Origin: Acidimicrobiales bacterium
GTDB taxonomy: Bacteria > Actinomycetota > Acidimicrobiia > Acidimicrobiales > JAHWLA01
DNA length: 34,629 bases
Reading direction: 5' to 3'
NCBI GenBank assembly: GCA_035536915.1
Contig: DATLNE010000002.1
Location: 1-34,629 of the forward strand
Part shown: positions 17,768-26,083 of the stretch, piece after piece
Layout: the number at the start of each line of letters is the position of its first letter
Position numbering within the stretch: the first letter of the stretch is position 1
Notes under the pieces: generated by a model
Database searches by the model: none
The model's input: only the letters and a program-made list of their open reading frames with translations
Told to the model about the DNA's origin: nothing
Translations under genes and position numbers: made by a program

Positions 17768-18562
17768 ATGCCTGACGCCGTGACGACCGCGGAGCCGCTT
17801 CCCCTGGTCCACCCGGCCACCGAGGTCGTCGTCGTCTGCCGCTCGGCGCCCGCCATGGTCGACTTCTACACCCGGGTGCTCGGGTTCCGTGAGCGCACCT
17901 TGGTGGGCCGCCCGGGGGCAGGTATTTACCGGCTCACCCTCGGCCGCAGCGTCCTCCAGTTGGCCGACGCCGGCAAACGGGTGCCGGACAACGACGGCGG
18001 AGGGGTCGGCCTGGCCGAACTGACGGTGGCGGTGCACGACATCGACGAGGTGCTCGGCCGGGCTCTGGCGCGTGGGGCCGAAGAGACAGTCGACGGCGTC
18101 ACCGTCTGGCGTGCCACCGACCCTGACGGCAACGCCCTGCGCGTTATGGCCGGCGACGGCCTCACCGAGTCGGCCTGTCGGTTGCACGTCTCGCTGGCCG
18201 CCGCCGACCCGGCCGCCACCCTCGACTTCTACCGCCGTCGCCTGCGCCTCCCCGAAGCGACGGCGGGCGACCCCCTGCTCGCCGACGACGAGGGCGTGCT
18301 GGCAGGCGACATGCGCATCGGCGTGAGGCCGGCCCCCCAAGGCGCCTCGCCCTTCGCCGACGGGCCGTGGGCGGCGGCCGGCTTGCGCTACCTCGTCGGC
18401 TTCGTGCACGACGCGCCTGCCCTCCACGCCACCTTCAGCGGTCGCGACATACGGCCGGTCATGGACCTACGCAACGACGGCTCCAAGGACGCCTTTGCTG
18501 TCGCTGACCCAGACGGGACGTGGTTCGAGTTCGTGTCACTGAGCGGAAAGGACAGCCGATGA
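17768..18562 (+). CDS. Two-domain VOC (glyoxalase/dioxygenase-fold) protein
   Basis: A 264-residue protein with two vicinal-oxygen-chelate modules. The first (about 16-126) runs from VVVVCRSAPAMVDFYTRVLGF to WRATDPDGNALRVMAG; the second (about 138-260) runs from RLHVSLAAADPAATLDFYRRR to FAVADPDGTWFEFVSL. Two tandem modules are the layout of extradiol dioxygenases, glyoxalases and epimerases; the metal ligands are not certain enough to choose between them. The gene follows GAGGGAG and overlaps the acyl-CoA synthetase start by four bases (ATGA). It may act on an acyl-CoA or ring intermediate made by its partner ligase. Confidence 0.85.
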   Translation: MPDAVTTAEPLPLVHPATEVVVVCRSAPAMVDFYTRVLGFRERTLVGRPGAGIYRLTLGRSVLQLADAGKRVPDNDGGGVGLAELTVAVHDIDEVLGRALARGAEETVDGVTVWRATDPDGNALRVMAGDGLTESACRLHVSLAAADPAATLDFYRRRLRLPEATAGDPLLADDEGVLAGDMRIGVRPAPQGASPFADGPWAAAGLRYLVGFVHDAPALHATFSGRDIRPVMDLRNDGSKDAFAVADPDGTWFEFVSLSGKDSR

Positions 18563-20163
18563 CGGCTCGGCACAACTTCGCCGACATCTGGGACGCCGTG
18601 GCGCGAGTGAAGGACGGCTCCCGGGCTGTTGTCCACGGCGATCGCATCGTCTCGTGGCGCGAGCTGGAGGCCCGCGCCGCCGGGGTGGCAACCGCCTTGG
18701 TAGAGGCCGGGCTTCCCCGACAGGCCAAGGTGGCGCAGTACCTCTACAACTGCCCCGAGTACGTCGAGAGCGTGTACGCCGCCTACAAGGCGTCCTACGT
18801 ACCGGTCAACACCAACTACCGCTACCTGGACGACGAGCTCGTCTACTTGTGGACGAACGCCGACGTCGAGGCCGTGGTCTTCCATGGTTCTTTCGTCGAG
18901 CGCATCGAACGCCTCCGCGACCGAGTCCCCGCCGTGCGCTACTGGCTGTGGGTCGACGACGACACGGGACCGTGCCCGGCATGGGCCATGCCCTACGAGA
19001 AGGCGGCAACGAGCGCCACCTCGCTCGACCTGCCGTGGGAGCGAAGCCCCGACGACCTGTTGTTCCTTTACACGGGCGGGACCACCGGCCTGCCGAAGGG
19101 CGTCATGTGGGCCCAAGGGGACTACGCCGACATCTACAACGATCCCCTCGGCGGGCTGTTGGCGAACGCGGCCGACGTCGAGGAGATCGCCCGACGGGTG
19201 GACCGTCCCATGCCGGTGATGATGGCGGCCACGCCGCTGATGCACGGCACCGGCTTGTCGGTGCTCCATACCTCGCTGCTCTGCGGGGGGACGCTCGTGC
19301 TGCTGCCCTCGCGTTCGTACGACGCCGAGGAGATGCTCGACGAGCTGGCCCGCCACCGGGTGTTCTCCGTCAGCGTGGCCGGCGACGTGTTCATGCGTCC
19401 CGTGCTCGAGGCCTTGGCGCGGGAGCCGCATCGCTGGGATCTTTCGTCGCTGCGCTTCATCTCGTCGTCCGGTGCCATGTGGTCGGCAGCGACCAAGCGC
19501 GACCTGCTCGCTCACCTCCCACCGGTGACGCTGGTCGACGGCCTGGCCTCGACGGAGGGGGCTGCCTTCGGCAACTCGGTCTCGACGGCCGACAACGTGA
19601 CGGAGACGGCGTCGTTCAAGCTGACCGAGCGGAGCACGGTGCTCGACGACGACGGCAACCCCGTCGAGCCCGGCTCGGGCGCGGTCGGCCGCCTCTGCAG
19701 CACGGGCTCGCTCCCGCTGGGCTACTACAAGGACCCCGAGCGCACGGCAGCCACGTTTCCTGTCATCAACGGCGTGCGTTATGCCGTGACCGGCGACTAC
19801 GCCACCGTGGGCGCCGACGGCACCATCCACCTCTTGGGCCGCGGCTCGGTGTGCATCAACACCGGAGGCGAGAAGGTCTACCCCGAGGAGGTGGAGGAGG
19901 TGGTGAAAGAACACCCGGCGGTGGCCGACGCCGTGGTGGTCGGCGTACCCCACCCCCGTTTCGGCGAGTCGGTGGTCGCCGTGGTCGAGCCCGCTGAAGG
20001 CCAAGAGGTCGACGCCGATGCCGTCGTCGCCCACGCCAAGGGCCGACTGGCCGGGTACAAGGTGCCCCGGTCGATCGTCGTGGTGCCCTCGATGGAACGC
20101 ACGCCGAGCGGAAAAGTCGACTACCGCCGGCTGAAGGAACTGGCGACGGCCCGCCTGGCCTGA
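18559..20163 (+). CDS. Acyl-CoA synthetase (FadD19-like branch)
   Basis: A 534-residue ANL ligase that activates a carboxylic acid to its CoA thioester. It shows VPVNTNYRYLDDELVYL, the P-loop LYTGGTTGLPKGVMW, GLASTEGA, the hinge TGDYATVGADGTIHLLGRGS, INTGGEKVYPEEVEEV and the C-terminal catalytic Lys in TPSGKVDYRR. This pattern is that of the branch containing mycobacterial FadD19, known for bulky or side-chain acids; assignment to that branch is from recall, not alignment. The ATG at 18559 overlaps the VOC stop and has GGAAAGGA upstream. A close paralogue lies at 24457, so two related acids, or one acid with different timing, may be activated. Confidence 0.93.
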   Translation: MTARHNFADIWDAVARVKDGSRAVVHGDRIVSWRELEARAAGVATALVEAGLPRQAKVAQYLYNCPEYVESVYAAYKASYVPVNTNYRYLDDELVYLWTNADVEAVVFHGSFVERIERLRDRVPAVRYWLWVDDDTGPCPAWAMPYEKAATSATSLDLPWERSPDDLLFLYTGGTTGLPKGVMWAQGDYADIYNDPLGGLLANAADVEEIARRVDRPMPVMMAATPLMHGTGLSVLHTSLLCGGTLVLLPSRSYDAEEMLDELARHRVFSVSVAGDVFMRPVLEALAREPHRWDLSSLRFISSSGAMWSAATKRDLLAHLPPVTLVDGLASTEGAAFGNSVSTADNVTETASFKLTERSTVLDDDGNPVEPGSGAVGRLCSTGSLPLGYYKDPERTAATFPVINGVRYAVTGDYATVGADGTIHLLGRGSVCINTGGEKVYPEEVEEVVKEHPAVADAVVVGVPHPRFGESVVAVVEPAEGQEVDADAVVAHAKGRLAGYKVPRSIVVVPSMERTPSGKVDYRRLKELATARLA

Positions 20164-20185
20164 CGCCGCGAAGCCCTACGAGCGC

Positions 20186-20989
20186 TCAGCGGAGGAGATA
20201 GCGCGGCGGGCGCTTCTCCGCCAGCGACAGGCGCTGCTCCTTCTGGTCCTCGGTGAGCAGGGCGAGGATCTGCGTCCGCGTCTCGAGCTCGATGGCGGCC
20301 TCGAGTGACGACTCCATGCTCGACCACAGCAGGTTCTTGGTCATCCACACCCCGAACGGCGTATTGGCGCAGATCTCCTCGGCGAGATCGAGGGCGGCGT
20401 CCACCACGGCCCCGTCCGGGACCACCCTGCTGACCAAGCCGATGTCCACGGCCTCTTGTGCATCGACTTTGCGCGACGTGAGCACGATCTCCGCGGCTCG
20501 CGACATGCCGACCATGCGCGGGAGCACCCAGCCGAGTCCGAACTCGACTCCCGAGACGCCCATCTTGATAAGGGCGCCGTGGAACGAGGCCGACTCCGCG
20601 GCCAGCCGGATGTCGGCTCCAAGAGAGAGCACGAAGCCGCCGCCCGCAGCGGGACCGTTCACGGCGGCGATGATCGGCTGGGGCAACGACCGCATCCGGG
20701 GCAGGAAGCGGGTCCACCAGCGCTTCTGCGACGTCATCATGGCGTGGACCGGCCCCATGCCGTCCGTGGCCTCGATGCTGTGGGCCTCCTTCAGGTCGAG
20801 CCCGGCACAGAACCCGCGGCCCGCGCCGGTGAGCACCACCACGCGGGCGGTCTTGTCGGCCTCGATGCGGTCGAAGGCCGCCAACAAGTCGGTGACGAGC
20901 TCGTGGGTGATGGCGTTGAGGCGGTCAGGGCGGTTCAACGTCACCAGGTCGATACCCGGACGCACGCGCTCTACCAGGACGGTCGGCAT
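20186..20989 (-). CDS. Crotonase-fold enoyl-CoA hydratase/isomerase family protein
   Basis: A 267-residue crotonase. FCAGLDLK gives the first oxyanion-hole segment and PAAGGGFVLSLGADIRLA the second. Against rat hydratase (Glu144, Glu164), the residue after GGGF is Val and the second position (SASFHGALIKMG) is Leu, so both hydratase Glu residues are missing. It may be an isomerase, hydrolase or accessory crotonase rather than a hydratase. The ATG at 20989 follows AGGGAACAAC; a longer in-frame start would overlap the MaoC gene. It is 31 bases downstream of the MaoC gene and probably in its operon, which converges with the synthetase at 20163. Confidence 0.9.
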   Translation of the reverse strand: MPTVLVERVRPGIDLVTLNRPDRLNAITHELVTDLLAAFDRIEADKTARVVVLTGAGRGFCAGLDLKEAHSIEATDGMGPVHAMMTSQKRWWTRFLPRMRSLPQPIIAAVNGPAAGGGFVLSLGADIRLAAESASFHGALIKMGVSGVEFGLGWVLPRMVGMSRAAEIVLTSRKVDAQEAVDIGLVSRVVPDGAVVDAALDLAEEICANTPFGVWMTKNLLWSSMESSLEAAIELETRTQILALLTEDQKEQRLSLAEKRPPRYLLR

Positions 20990-21020
20990 GTTGTTCCCTC
21001 TGTCGTTCTCGGCGCAGTTC

Positions 21021-21887
21021 TCAGCGGAGCCGGCACCAGCCGGCAAGGACGGTGTCGCCTCGTTGCGTTTGCACCCGGTAGGCGATCTCGTCGCCTTCCC
21101 ACACCGAGACCGTCAAATCGTCGCCTGGCAGCACCGGCTTGGTGAACCGGCCGAACATGGCAGCCAGCCGGCCCGGATTCCCGTCGCAGGCGGTTTGCAC
21201 GAGCGCACGTCCGGCGAACCCGTAGGTGCACAGCCCGTGAAGGATCGGCGCCCCGAAGCCCGCCATCTTGGCGAACTTGGGGTCGGAGTGCAGCGGGTTG
21301 CGATCGCCGTTGAGGCGGTAGAGCAGCCCCTGTTCCGGGCGCACGTTGTACGTGACCGAGTGCGTGGGCGCGCCGTCCGGCTCCAGGACGTCGTCGGCCT
21401 TGCGCCCCTTCGCCTCAGGATCGGAGCCGACGCCGCGGAAGAACATCGTCGAGCGCGCCGTGAACAGCGGCGCATCGTCCTCCGCTCGGTACGCCTTCGC
21501 CTCGATCGTCATCGTCGTGCCCGTGGCTTTTGCTTCGACGGCGGTGATCACGGGCTCGATCCGCGCTCGGCCCTCGACAGGGATCTCCTCGAAGAGCTCG
21601 ATCTCCTGGGCGCCGTGCACGCCGCGTACGACGACATCGGCTTCCAGTTGCAGTGCGTGCAGGGCCTGGACCTCCACCTCGCCACCGCACCCCGCGGCCA
21701 GCACGCCGAACGTGGGCAGCGCACGCTGCTGCACCTTGTGGGAGTTCTCGGTGGTGAACTCGAGCTCCGTCGCCGGGTCGAGCGCGCCCGCGCCGACCGA
21801 CACTGCGTACAGCAGACAATCCTTTGAGCCCCACGACCGCTCGATGGTGTCGAGCTTCGTGCCCACTGCTTCAGGGCTGAGCCCCAC
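21021..21887 (-). CDS. MaoC-type (R)-specific enoyl-CoA hydratase 2
   Basis: A 288-residue double hot-dog protein of the hydratase-2 family (as in peroxisomal MFE-2 and mycobacterial homologues), adding water to 2-enoyl-CoA to give the (3R)-hydroxy product. The C-terminal hot-dog has YRLNGDRNPLHSDPKFA, the family signature with its catalytic Asp and His, followed by FGAPILHGLCTYGFA. The N-terminal hot-dog lacks these residues, as expected. The start is GTG at 21887 with AGGAGG seven bases upstream; an ATG at 21917 has no ribosome-binding site. It is the likely true hydratase of this cluster. Its operator lies 51 bases upstream. The crotonase at 20186 follows it. Confidence 0.92.
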   Translation of the reverse strand: MGLSPEAVGTKLDTIERSWGSKDCLLYAVSVGAGALDPATELEFTTENSHKVQQRALPTFGVLAAGCGGEVEVQALHALQLEADVVVRGVHGAQEIELFEEIPVEGRARIEPVITAVEAKATGTTMTIEAKAYRAEDDAPLFTARSTMFFRGVGSDPEAKGRKADDVLEPDGAPTHSVTYNVRPEQGLLYRLNGDRNPLHSDPKFAKMAGFGAPILHGLCTYGFAGRALVQTACDGNPGRLAAMFGRFTKPVLPGDDLTVSVWEGDEIAYRVQTQRGDTVLAGWCRLR

Positions 21888-21937
21888 GCCATTCCTCCTG
21901 CTCACGCGGCCCGCCATGGGATACGTCTGAAGGTAAT

Positions 21938-21953
21938 GGTAACGTTCGTTAAC
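21938..21953. promoter_or_regulatory. Putative operator, copy 8 (before MaoC hydratase)
   Basis: GGTAAC-GTTC-GTTAAC, one of the best matches to the palindrome. It begins 51 bases before the MaoC GTG and ends directly before the stop codon of the lactonase gene, so it lies in the intergenic gap. Confidence 0.75.
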
Positions 21954-22796
21954 CTACGTAGGCAAGGAGGCCGCCTCGATACATCCGGCCCTCCCCGTTT
22001 CCGCCTCTTCGGGCGTCGTCGCTCCGCTGGTGCACACGAACAACGTGCGCCCGTCGTCGCCACCCAGCGCACACGACATCGACGCCCCCGTCGTCTCGAC
22101 GACATCGACGATGTTGCCGCCGGGAGCCACCCGCAGGACCTGTCGCCCCGCCCCGTCCGCTACCCAAATGTGATCGTCGGCATCGACGCACATGCCGTCG
22201 GGCGCCACGCCTGGCAACTCGGCGTAGATGCGACGGCCCGTCAAGTGCCCATCGCTCCCGACGTCGAAGGCGGACAGGCGTCGGCCGAAAGTCTCGGCGA
22301 CCACCAGTGTGCGGCCCCCGCCCACGGCGACGATGCCGTTCGGCATGCGCAAGGGCTCGCCGGTTGCAGTCACCGTGCCGTCCGGGTCGACCATCAACAG
22401 CGGGGCGAGGGGCGGAGGCGGCTCACCGAACAGAGCGTCCACGCCGTGGTCGTCGATGTAGGCCAAAAAGTCGAACCCGTACTGGCTCACGTAGGCCCGG
22501 CCCCCGGGATCGACGTACATGTCGTTGACGTGGAAGGCGGCATGGGGCGAGAGGTCGGCGTGCTCGACGGCGGTGCCGTCCGGCTCGATGCGCACGAGCC
22601 GGCGTTCGACCATGGAGACCACGAGCAGGCGCCCGTCGGGCAACCACCCCAGCCCGGAGGGCTGGTCTACGCGGGCGACCACCTCGGGCTCGCCACCAGG
22701 CGCCCAGCGGTACACGGCGGGCTCGTAGAGGTCGGAAAACCACAAAGCCCCGGCGTGCCAGCGCGCTCCCTCGGGAAAGCGGAGGCCTGAGACCAT
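21954..22796 (-). CDS. SMP-30/gluconolactonase family protein
   Basis: A six-bladed beta-propeller of 280 residues. The N-terminus MVSGLRFPEGARWHAGALWFSD (starting with its Glu metal-ligand motif), PSGLGWLPDGRLLVV, HVNDMYVDPGGRAYVSQYG (the Asn-Asp metal site), PNGIVAVGGGRTLVVAET and PDGMCVDADDHIWVAD all fit SMP-30 lactonases. It likely hydrolyses a lactone. I use the ATG at 22796; a GTG at 22814 would also work, and neither has a clear ribosome-binding site, so a leaderless transcript is possible. An operator lies 27 bases upstream in the region shared with the divergent crotonase gene. Confidence 0.9.
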   Translation of the reverse strand: MVSGLRFPEGARWHAGALWFSDLYEPAVYRWAPGGEPEVVARVDQPSGLGWLPDGRLLVVSMVERRLVRIEPDGTAVEHADLSPHAAFHVNDMYVDPGGRAYVSQYGFDFLAYIDDHGVDALFGEPPPPLAPLLMVDPDGTVTATGEPLRMPNGIVAVGGGRTLVVAETFGRRLSAFDVGSDGHLTGRRIYAELPGVAPDGMCVDADDHIWVADGAGRQVLRVAPGGNIVDVVETTGASMSCALGGDDGRTLFVCTSGATTPEEAETGRAGCIEAASLPT

Positions 22797-22822
22797 GGTG
22801 GCAGAAGCGGGCACCGGATAAC

Positions 22823-22838
22823 CGTAACGATTGTTAAC
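22823..22838. promoter_or_regulatory. Putative operator, copy 9 (lactonase / crotonase divergent region)
   Basis: CGTAAC-GATT-GTTAAC, between the lactonase (start 22796) and the crotonase (start 22895). It is the only copy in this 98-base divergent gap, so it may control both directions. Confidence 0.7.
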
Positions 22839-22894
22839 ACCACGAGCAAGGAAGTCGTTGCGCTGCCTAGGAGAACGCTGGTTTACTCACGGCG

Positions 22895-23731
22895 ATGCCG
22901 ACGCCGGACACGACCCGTGAAGAGGAACGACCGCCTGAGGTCTTGTACGAGATGCTCGGCCACGTCGCCCTCATCACCCTCAATCGCCCGCATCGCCGCA
23001 ACGCGATCACCACGCCGATGCTTCGCCTGCTGTCGTCGCGCCTCGACCAAGCGGCGGTCGACCCCGAGGTGCGGGTCGTCGTGCTCACGGGCGCAGGCGA
23101 CGGGTTCTGCGCCGGGCTCGACCTCAAGAGCCTCGACAAGGAGAACCGCTCCGGCGGAGACGCTTCGAAGTCGATGCAAAAGGCGGTCAGCGGCATCGGC
23201 CGAGCCGAGTTGCCGCCCGTCGTCCTGCACGAGCTCGCCAAACCCACCATTGCCGCTGTCCGGGGAGCCGCAGCGGGCTACGGGTTCGACCTCGCCCTCG
23301 GCTGCGATGTGCGGGTCGTCGGCCGGTCCAGCCGTCTCATGGGCAATTTCGTCACACGCGGGGTCGTTCCCGAAAGCGGCGGCACGTGGCTCCTGCCCCG
23401 GCTCGTGGGCCAGGCCCGCGCCGCCGAACTCGTCTTCCGAGGCGCCACGGTGACCGGCGACGAGGCTGTGGCCCTGGGGCTCGCCAACCAGGTCGTGCCT
23501 GACGACGAGGTGGTACCTGCCGCGCTCGCTCTCGCCGAAGAGATCGCCGCCAACGCTCCTTTGGCTGTGCAGGCGGCCAAACGGCTCTTGCAGGCGGCCG
23601 ACCAGGACGGCTTCGAGGCCCACGTGCACCGGGTGCTCGACGTCACTCGCGAGCTGTTCGGCACGGCCGACTTTCGGGAGGGCATCGCCTCCTTCGCCGA
23701 GCGTCGGCCCCCGGTGTTCACCGGCCGGTGA
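22895..23731 (+). CDS. Crotonase-fold enoyl-CoA hydratase/isomerase family protein
   Basis: A 278-residue crotonase. FCAGLDLKSLDKEN supplies the first oxyanion-hole segment and AAAGYGFDLALGCDVRVV the second. In place of the canonical Glu pair there is Asp after GYGF and no Glu in the RLMGNFVTRG segment, but PESGGTW later carries an acidic residue. Function as a hydratase is therefore uncertain; an isomerase or a hydrolase is possible. The ATG at 22895 has no close Shine-Dalgarno (a GGAGA lies 25 bases up), and a second ATG 19 codons in (MLGHVALIT) is an alternative start. It shares its upstream region with the lactonase and is followed by the TetR gene. Confidence 0.88.
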   Translation: MPTPDTTREEERPPEVLYEMLGHVALITLNRPHRRNAITTPMLRLLSSRLDQAAVDPEVRVVVLTGAGDGFCAGLDLKSLDKENRSGGDASKSMQKAVSGIGRAELPPVVLHELAKPTIAAVRGAAAGYGFDLALGCDVRVVGRSSRLMGNFVTRGVVPESGGTWLLPRLVGQARAAELVFRGATVTGDEAVALGLANQVVPDDEVVPAALALAEEIAANAPLAVQAAKRLLQAADQDGFEAHVHRVLDVTRELFGTADFREGIASFAERRPPVFTGR

Positions 23732-23817
23732 GCAGCCTGACGAACCGACGCCCGCCAGTTCACGGCTGCTAGCGTCATGAGCATGCACACCGCCTGCCGC
23801 TCGCTTACGCGGGTCCG

Positions 23818-24444
23818 ATGAGCGAGGCGCGCACCTCTACCGCGGCCGTCCGCCGGCGCACGCCGGCTCGGTCGCGTCGAGAGGTCATCCTCGAGGCCGC
23901 AGTCAACCTGTTCCGCGAACGGGGCTTCCACAGCACCGGCATCGACGACATCGGTGCCGTGGCCGGCATCTCCGGCCCCGCCGTCTACCGACATTTCGCC
24001 AACAAGGACGACATCCTCATCACCGCCTTCGCCCGCACCTGGGAGCGGATGATGGAAGGCGTAGCCGTCGCCCGCACAATGGAGCCGGCGGAGGCCGTCG
24101 AGACGCTCATGCGCTCGCACCTGACCGTGTGCATCGAACACCGGTCGCTCATCTCCTTGTGGACGTTCGAGCAGCGACACCTCCCTCCGAACTACCGCCG
24201 CGAAGCACGGCGCCAGCAGGACGGCTACGTGGGGGCCTGGATCGGCTACCTGAATGCGTTGCGCCCCGAGCTCTCTCGCGAAGAGGCCAAGCTCGCCGTG
24301 CATGCGGCGTTGGGGGTCTACCAGTGCATCATCGTCTTCGAGTACGACGTCGAGCGGGAAAAGCTCGAGGCCTTTGTGCTCAATGCCGTGCGCGCCACCC
24401 TGTTCGGCGACCTGTCACCGCCGCGCAAGCGCACTCGTCGCTGA
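23818..24444 (+). CDS. TetR/AcrR-family transcriptional regulator
   Basis: A 208-residue regulator with a TetR N-terminal DNA-binding domain (about residues 20-68): REVILEAAVNLFRERGFHST, then VAGISGPAVYRHFANKDDIL with the recognition helix. The C-terminal domain (about 75-200) is the ligand-binding dimer half and carries no obvious family-specific signature. Such proteins usually sense acyl-CoAs or related ligands and bind palindromes. It lies 86 bases after a crotonase and is convergent with the acyl-CoA synthetase. It is the only regulator gene seen in the window, so it is the best candidate for binding the repeated GNTAAC-N4-GTTNAC palindrome. No copy of that palindrome is visible immediately before its own gene. 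No strong ribosome-binding site is seen; the ATG at 23818 is chosen because the HTH spacing is normal. Confidence 0.93.
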   Translation: MSEARTSTAAVRRRTPARSRREVILEAAVNLFRERGFHSTGIDDIGAVAGISGPAVYRHFANKDDILITAFARTWERMMEGVAVARTMEPAEAVETLMRSHLTVCIEHRSLISLWTFEQRHLPPNYRREARRQQDGYVGAWIGYLNALRPELSREEAKLAVHAALGVYQCIIVFEYDVEREKLEAFVLNAVRATLFGDLSPPRKRTRR

Positions 24445-24456
24445 GCGCAGGAGCAT

Positions 24457-26082
24457 TCAGCCCGCCGGCTGGGGCAGGCCTGCAACCTGCTTGATCGCCA
24501 GTTCACGGCACCCCGCGTAGTCGGCCTTGGCGTTGGGGCCTCGCAACATCGACTCCACGATCACGACGTGGCGCGGGGCCTTGTAGCCGGCAAGGCGCGA
24601 CTTCACGAACGTGACGAGCTCCTCAGGCTCGAGGACCGTTCCCCGGCTGGGCTCGACCACGGCGACCACGCGCTCGCCGTAACGGTCGTCGGGAACCCCG
24701 ACGACCACGGCATCGGCGACGCCGGTGAACTCCTTGACGACCTCTTCGACCTCCTCGGGGAAGACTTTTTCGCCGCCGGTGTTGATGCAGACCGAGCCTC
24801 GCCCGAGCAGGTGGACCGTGCCGTCGGCGTCGACGATGGCGTAGTCGCCGGTCACGCCGTAGCGCACCCCGTCGATCACCGGGAAGGTCTGGGCCGACTT
24901 CTCCGGGTCCTTGTAGTAACCGAGGGGCAGCGGCCCCGTCTTCGCCAGTCGGCCTGGCACGCCCGATCCGGCCGCCACCGGTCGCAGTTCGTCGTCGAGC
25001 ACGACGACATCGTCGCCGACCTTGAACGTCGCCGTGCCGTGTACGCCCTTTCCTGACGATCGGGAGTCGGCCACCAAGGGCACCTCGGTGGAGCCGAGCC
25101 GGTCCGTCAGGCGCAGGTGGGGCGCATGCCGGAGCAGCGCCCGCTTGGTCGGCTCCGAGAACATCATCCCCGCCGACGTGACCTCCTTCAACGAGTTGAG
25201 GTCCCACCGTTCCGGGTGGGCGTCGAGGGCCTCCACCAAAGGGCGGCCGAAGACGTCACCGGCGATGGCGAGCGCTTCGGCCCCGGTTCGCACTGCCTCG
25301 TCGAGCATCTCTTCTGCGTCGAACGAGCGTGACGGAAGCAACACGATCGTTCCGCCGGTGGTGAGGGTGACGTGCAGGAGGCCGAGCGCCGTGCCGTGCA
25401 TCAGGGGCGGGCCGCACACCGTGGTGCGGCCCATGGGCCCGATCCGCTCGAGCAGCGTGTCCATCTCAGGCGCCGCCGGGAAGGCACCCCGGAAGATCGA
25501 CTGGTTCATGCCGTCGAAGTAGTCGGACTGTCGCCACATCACGCCTTTCGGCATGCCGGTGGTGCCGCCCGTGTAGAGGAGGTAGATGTCGTCGGGGCTC
25601 GCGCCGCGGTCGTGAGGCAACGGCGGGCCGCTGTCGCGGAACGAGTCGTATGGGAGCGCCCAGTCGGGGCAGGGGCCGTCGCCGTCGTCGACCCACAGCC
25701 ACAGGCGAACCCCGGGCACCCGCGTCCGCACCCGGTCGATACGCGCCGAGAACGTGCCGTGGAACACCACCGCCTCAACGTCGGCGTTGGTCCACAGGTA
25801 CACGAGCTCGTCGTCGAGGTACCGATAGTTGGTGTTAACAGGAGTGATCCCGCTCTTGTAACAACCCCAGTACGACTCGATGTACTCGGTGCAGTTGTAG
25901 AGGTACTGCGAGACCTTGGCGCCCTGCTCGATCCCGGCGCCCACCAACGCTCCTGCGAACGCCGTGGCCCCAGCGTCGAGCTCGCCGGAACGGACCTGGC
26001 GGTCACCGTGCACCACGACGACTTTGTCGGGACGGGCTGCGGCGACGGCATCCCACACGTCGGAGAAGTTCCAGCCGGGCAC
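24457..26082 (-). CDS. Acyl-CoA synthetase (paralogue of the 18559 enzyme)
   Basis: A 541-residue ANL ligase very similar to the synthetase at 18559: PVNTNYRYLDDELVYLWT, LYTGGTTGMPKGVMW, TGDYAIVDADGTVHLLGRGS and INTGGEKVFPEEVEEV. The C-terminal A10 motif reads RGPNAKADYAG instead of TPSGKVDY, keeping the catalytic Lys. The aromatic segment is DRLGSTEVPL rather than GLASTEGA. The start is GTG at 26082, one base after the stop of the upstream crotonase, with GAAGG just before, so the two are translationally coupled. It converges with the TetR gene; its stop is 12 bases from the TetR stop. Confidence 0.92.
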   Translation of the reverse strand: MPGWNFSDVWDAVAAARPDKVVVVHGDRQVRSGELDAGATAFAGALVGAGIEQGAKVSQYLYNCTEYIESYWGCYKSGITPVNTNYRYLDDELVYLWTNADVEAVVFHGTFSARIDRVRTRVPGVRLWLWVDDGDGPCPDWALPYDSFRDSGPPLPHDRGASPDDIYLLYTGGTTGMPKGVMWRQSDYFDGMNQSIFRGAFPAAPEMDTLLERIGPMGRTTVCGPPLMHGTALGLLHVTLTTGGTIVLLPSRSFDAEEMLDEAVRTGAEALAIAGDVFGRPLVEALDAHPERWDLNSLKEVTSAGMMFSEPTKRALLRHAPHLRLTDRLGSTEVPLVADSRSSGKGVHGTATFKVGDDVVVLDDELRPVAAGSGVPGRLAKTGPLPLGYYKDPEKSAQTFPVIDGVRYGVTGDYAIVDADGTVHLLGRGSVCINTGGEKVFPEEVEEVVKEFTGVADAVVVGVPDDRYGERVVAVVEPSRGTVLEPEELVTFVKSRLAGYKAPRHVVIVESMLRGPNAKADYAGCRELAIKQVAGLPQPAG

Positions 26083-26083
26083 G

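Noticed and set aside
24458-24471. Small CAGCC/GGCTG hairpin at the convergent TetR-synthetase end
   Set aside because: Only a 5-bp stem inside coding sequence; not enough to call a terminator.
25834-25839. GTTAAC inside the acyl-CoA synthetase at 24457
   Set aside because: It encodes the conserved VNTNYRY segment and its partner half on the left (GATAGT) is poor; it is not near a start codon, so it is probably chance.
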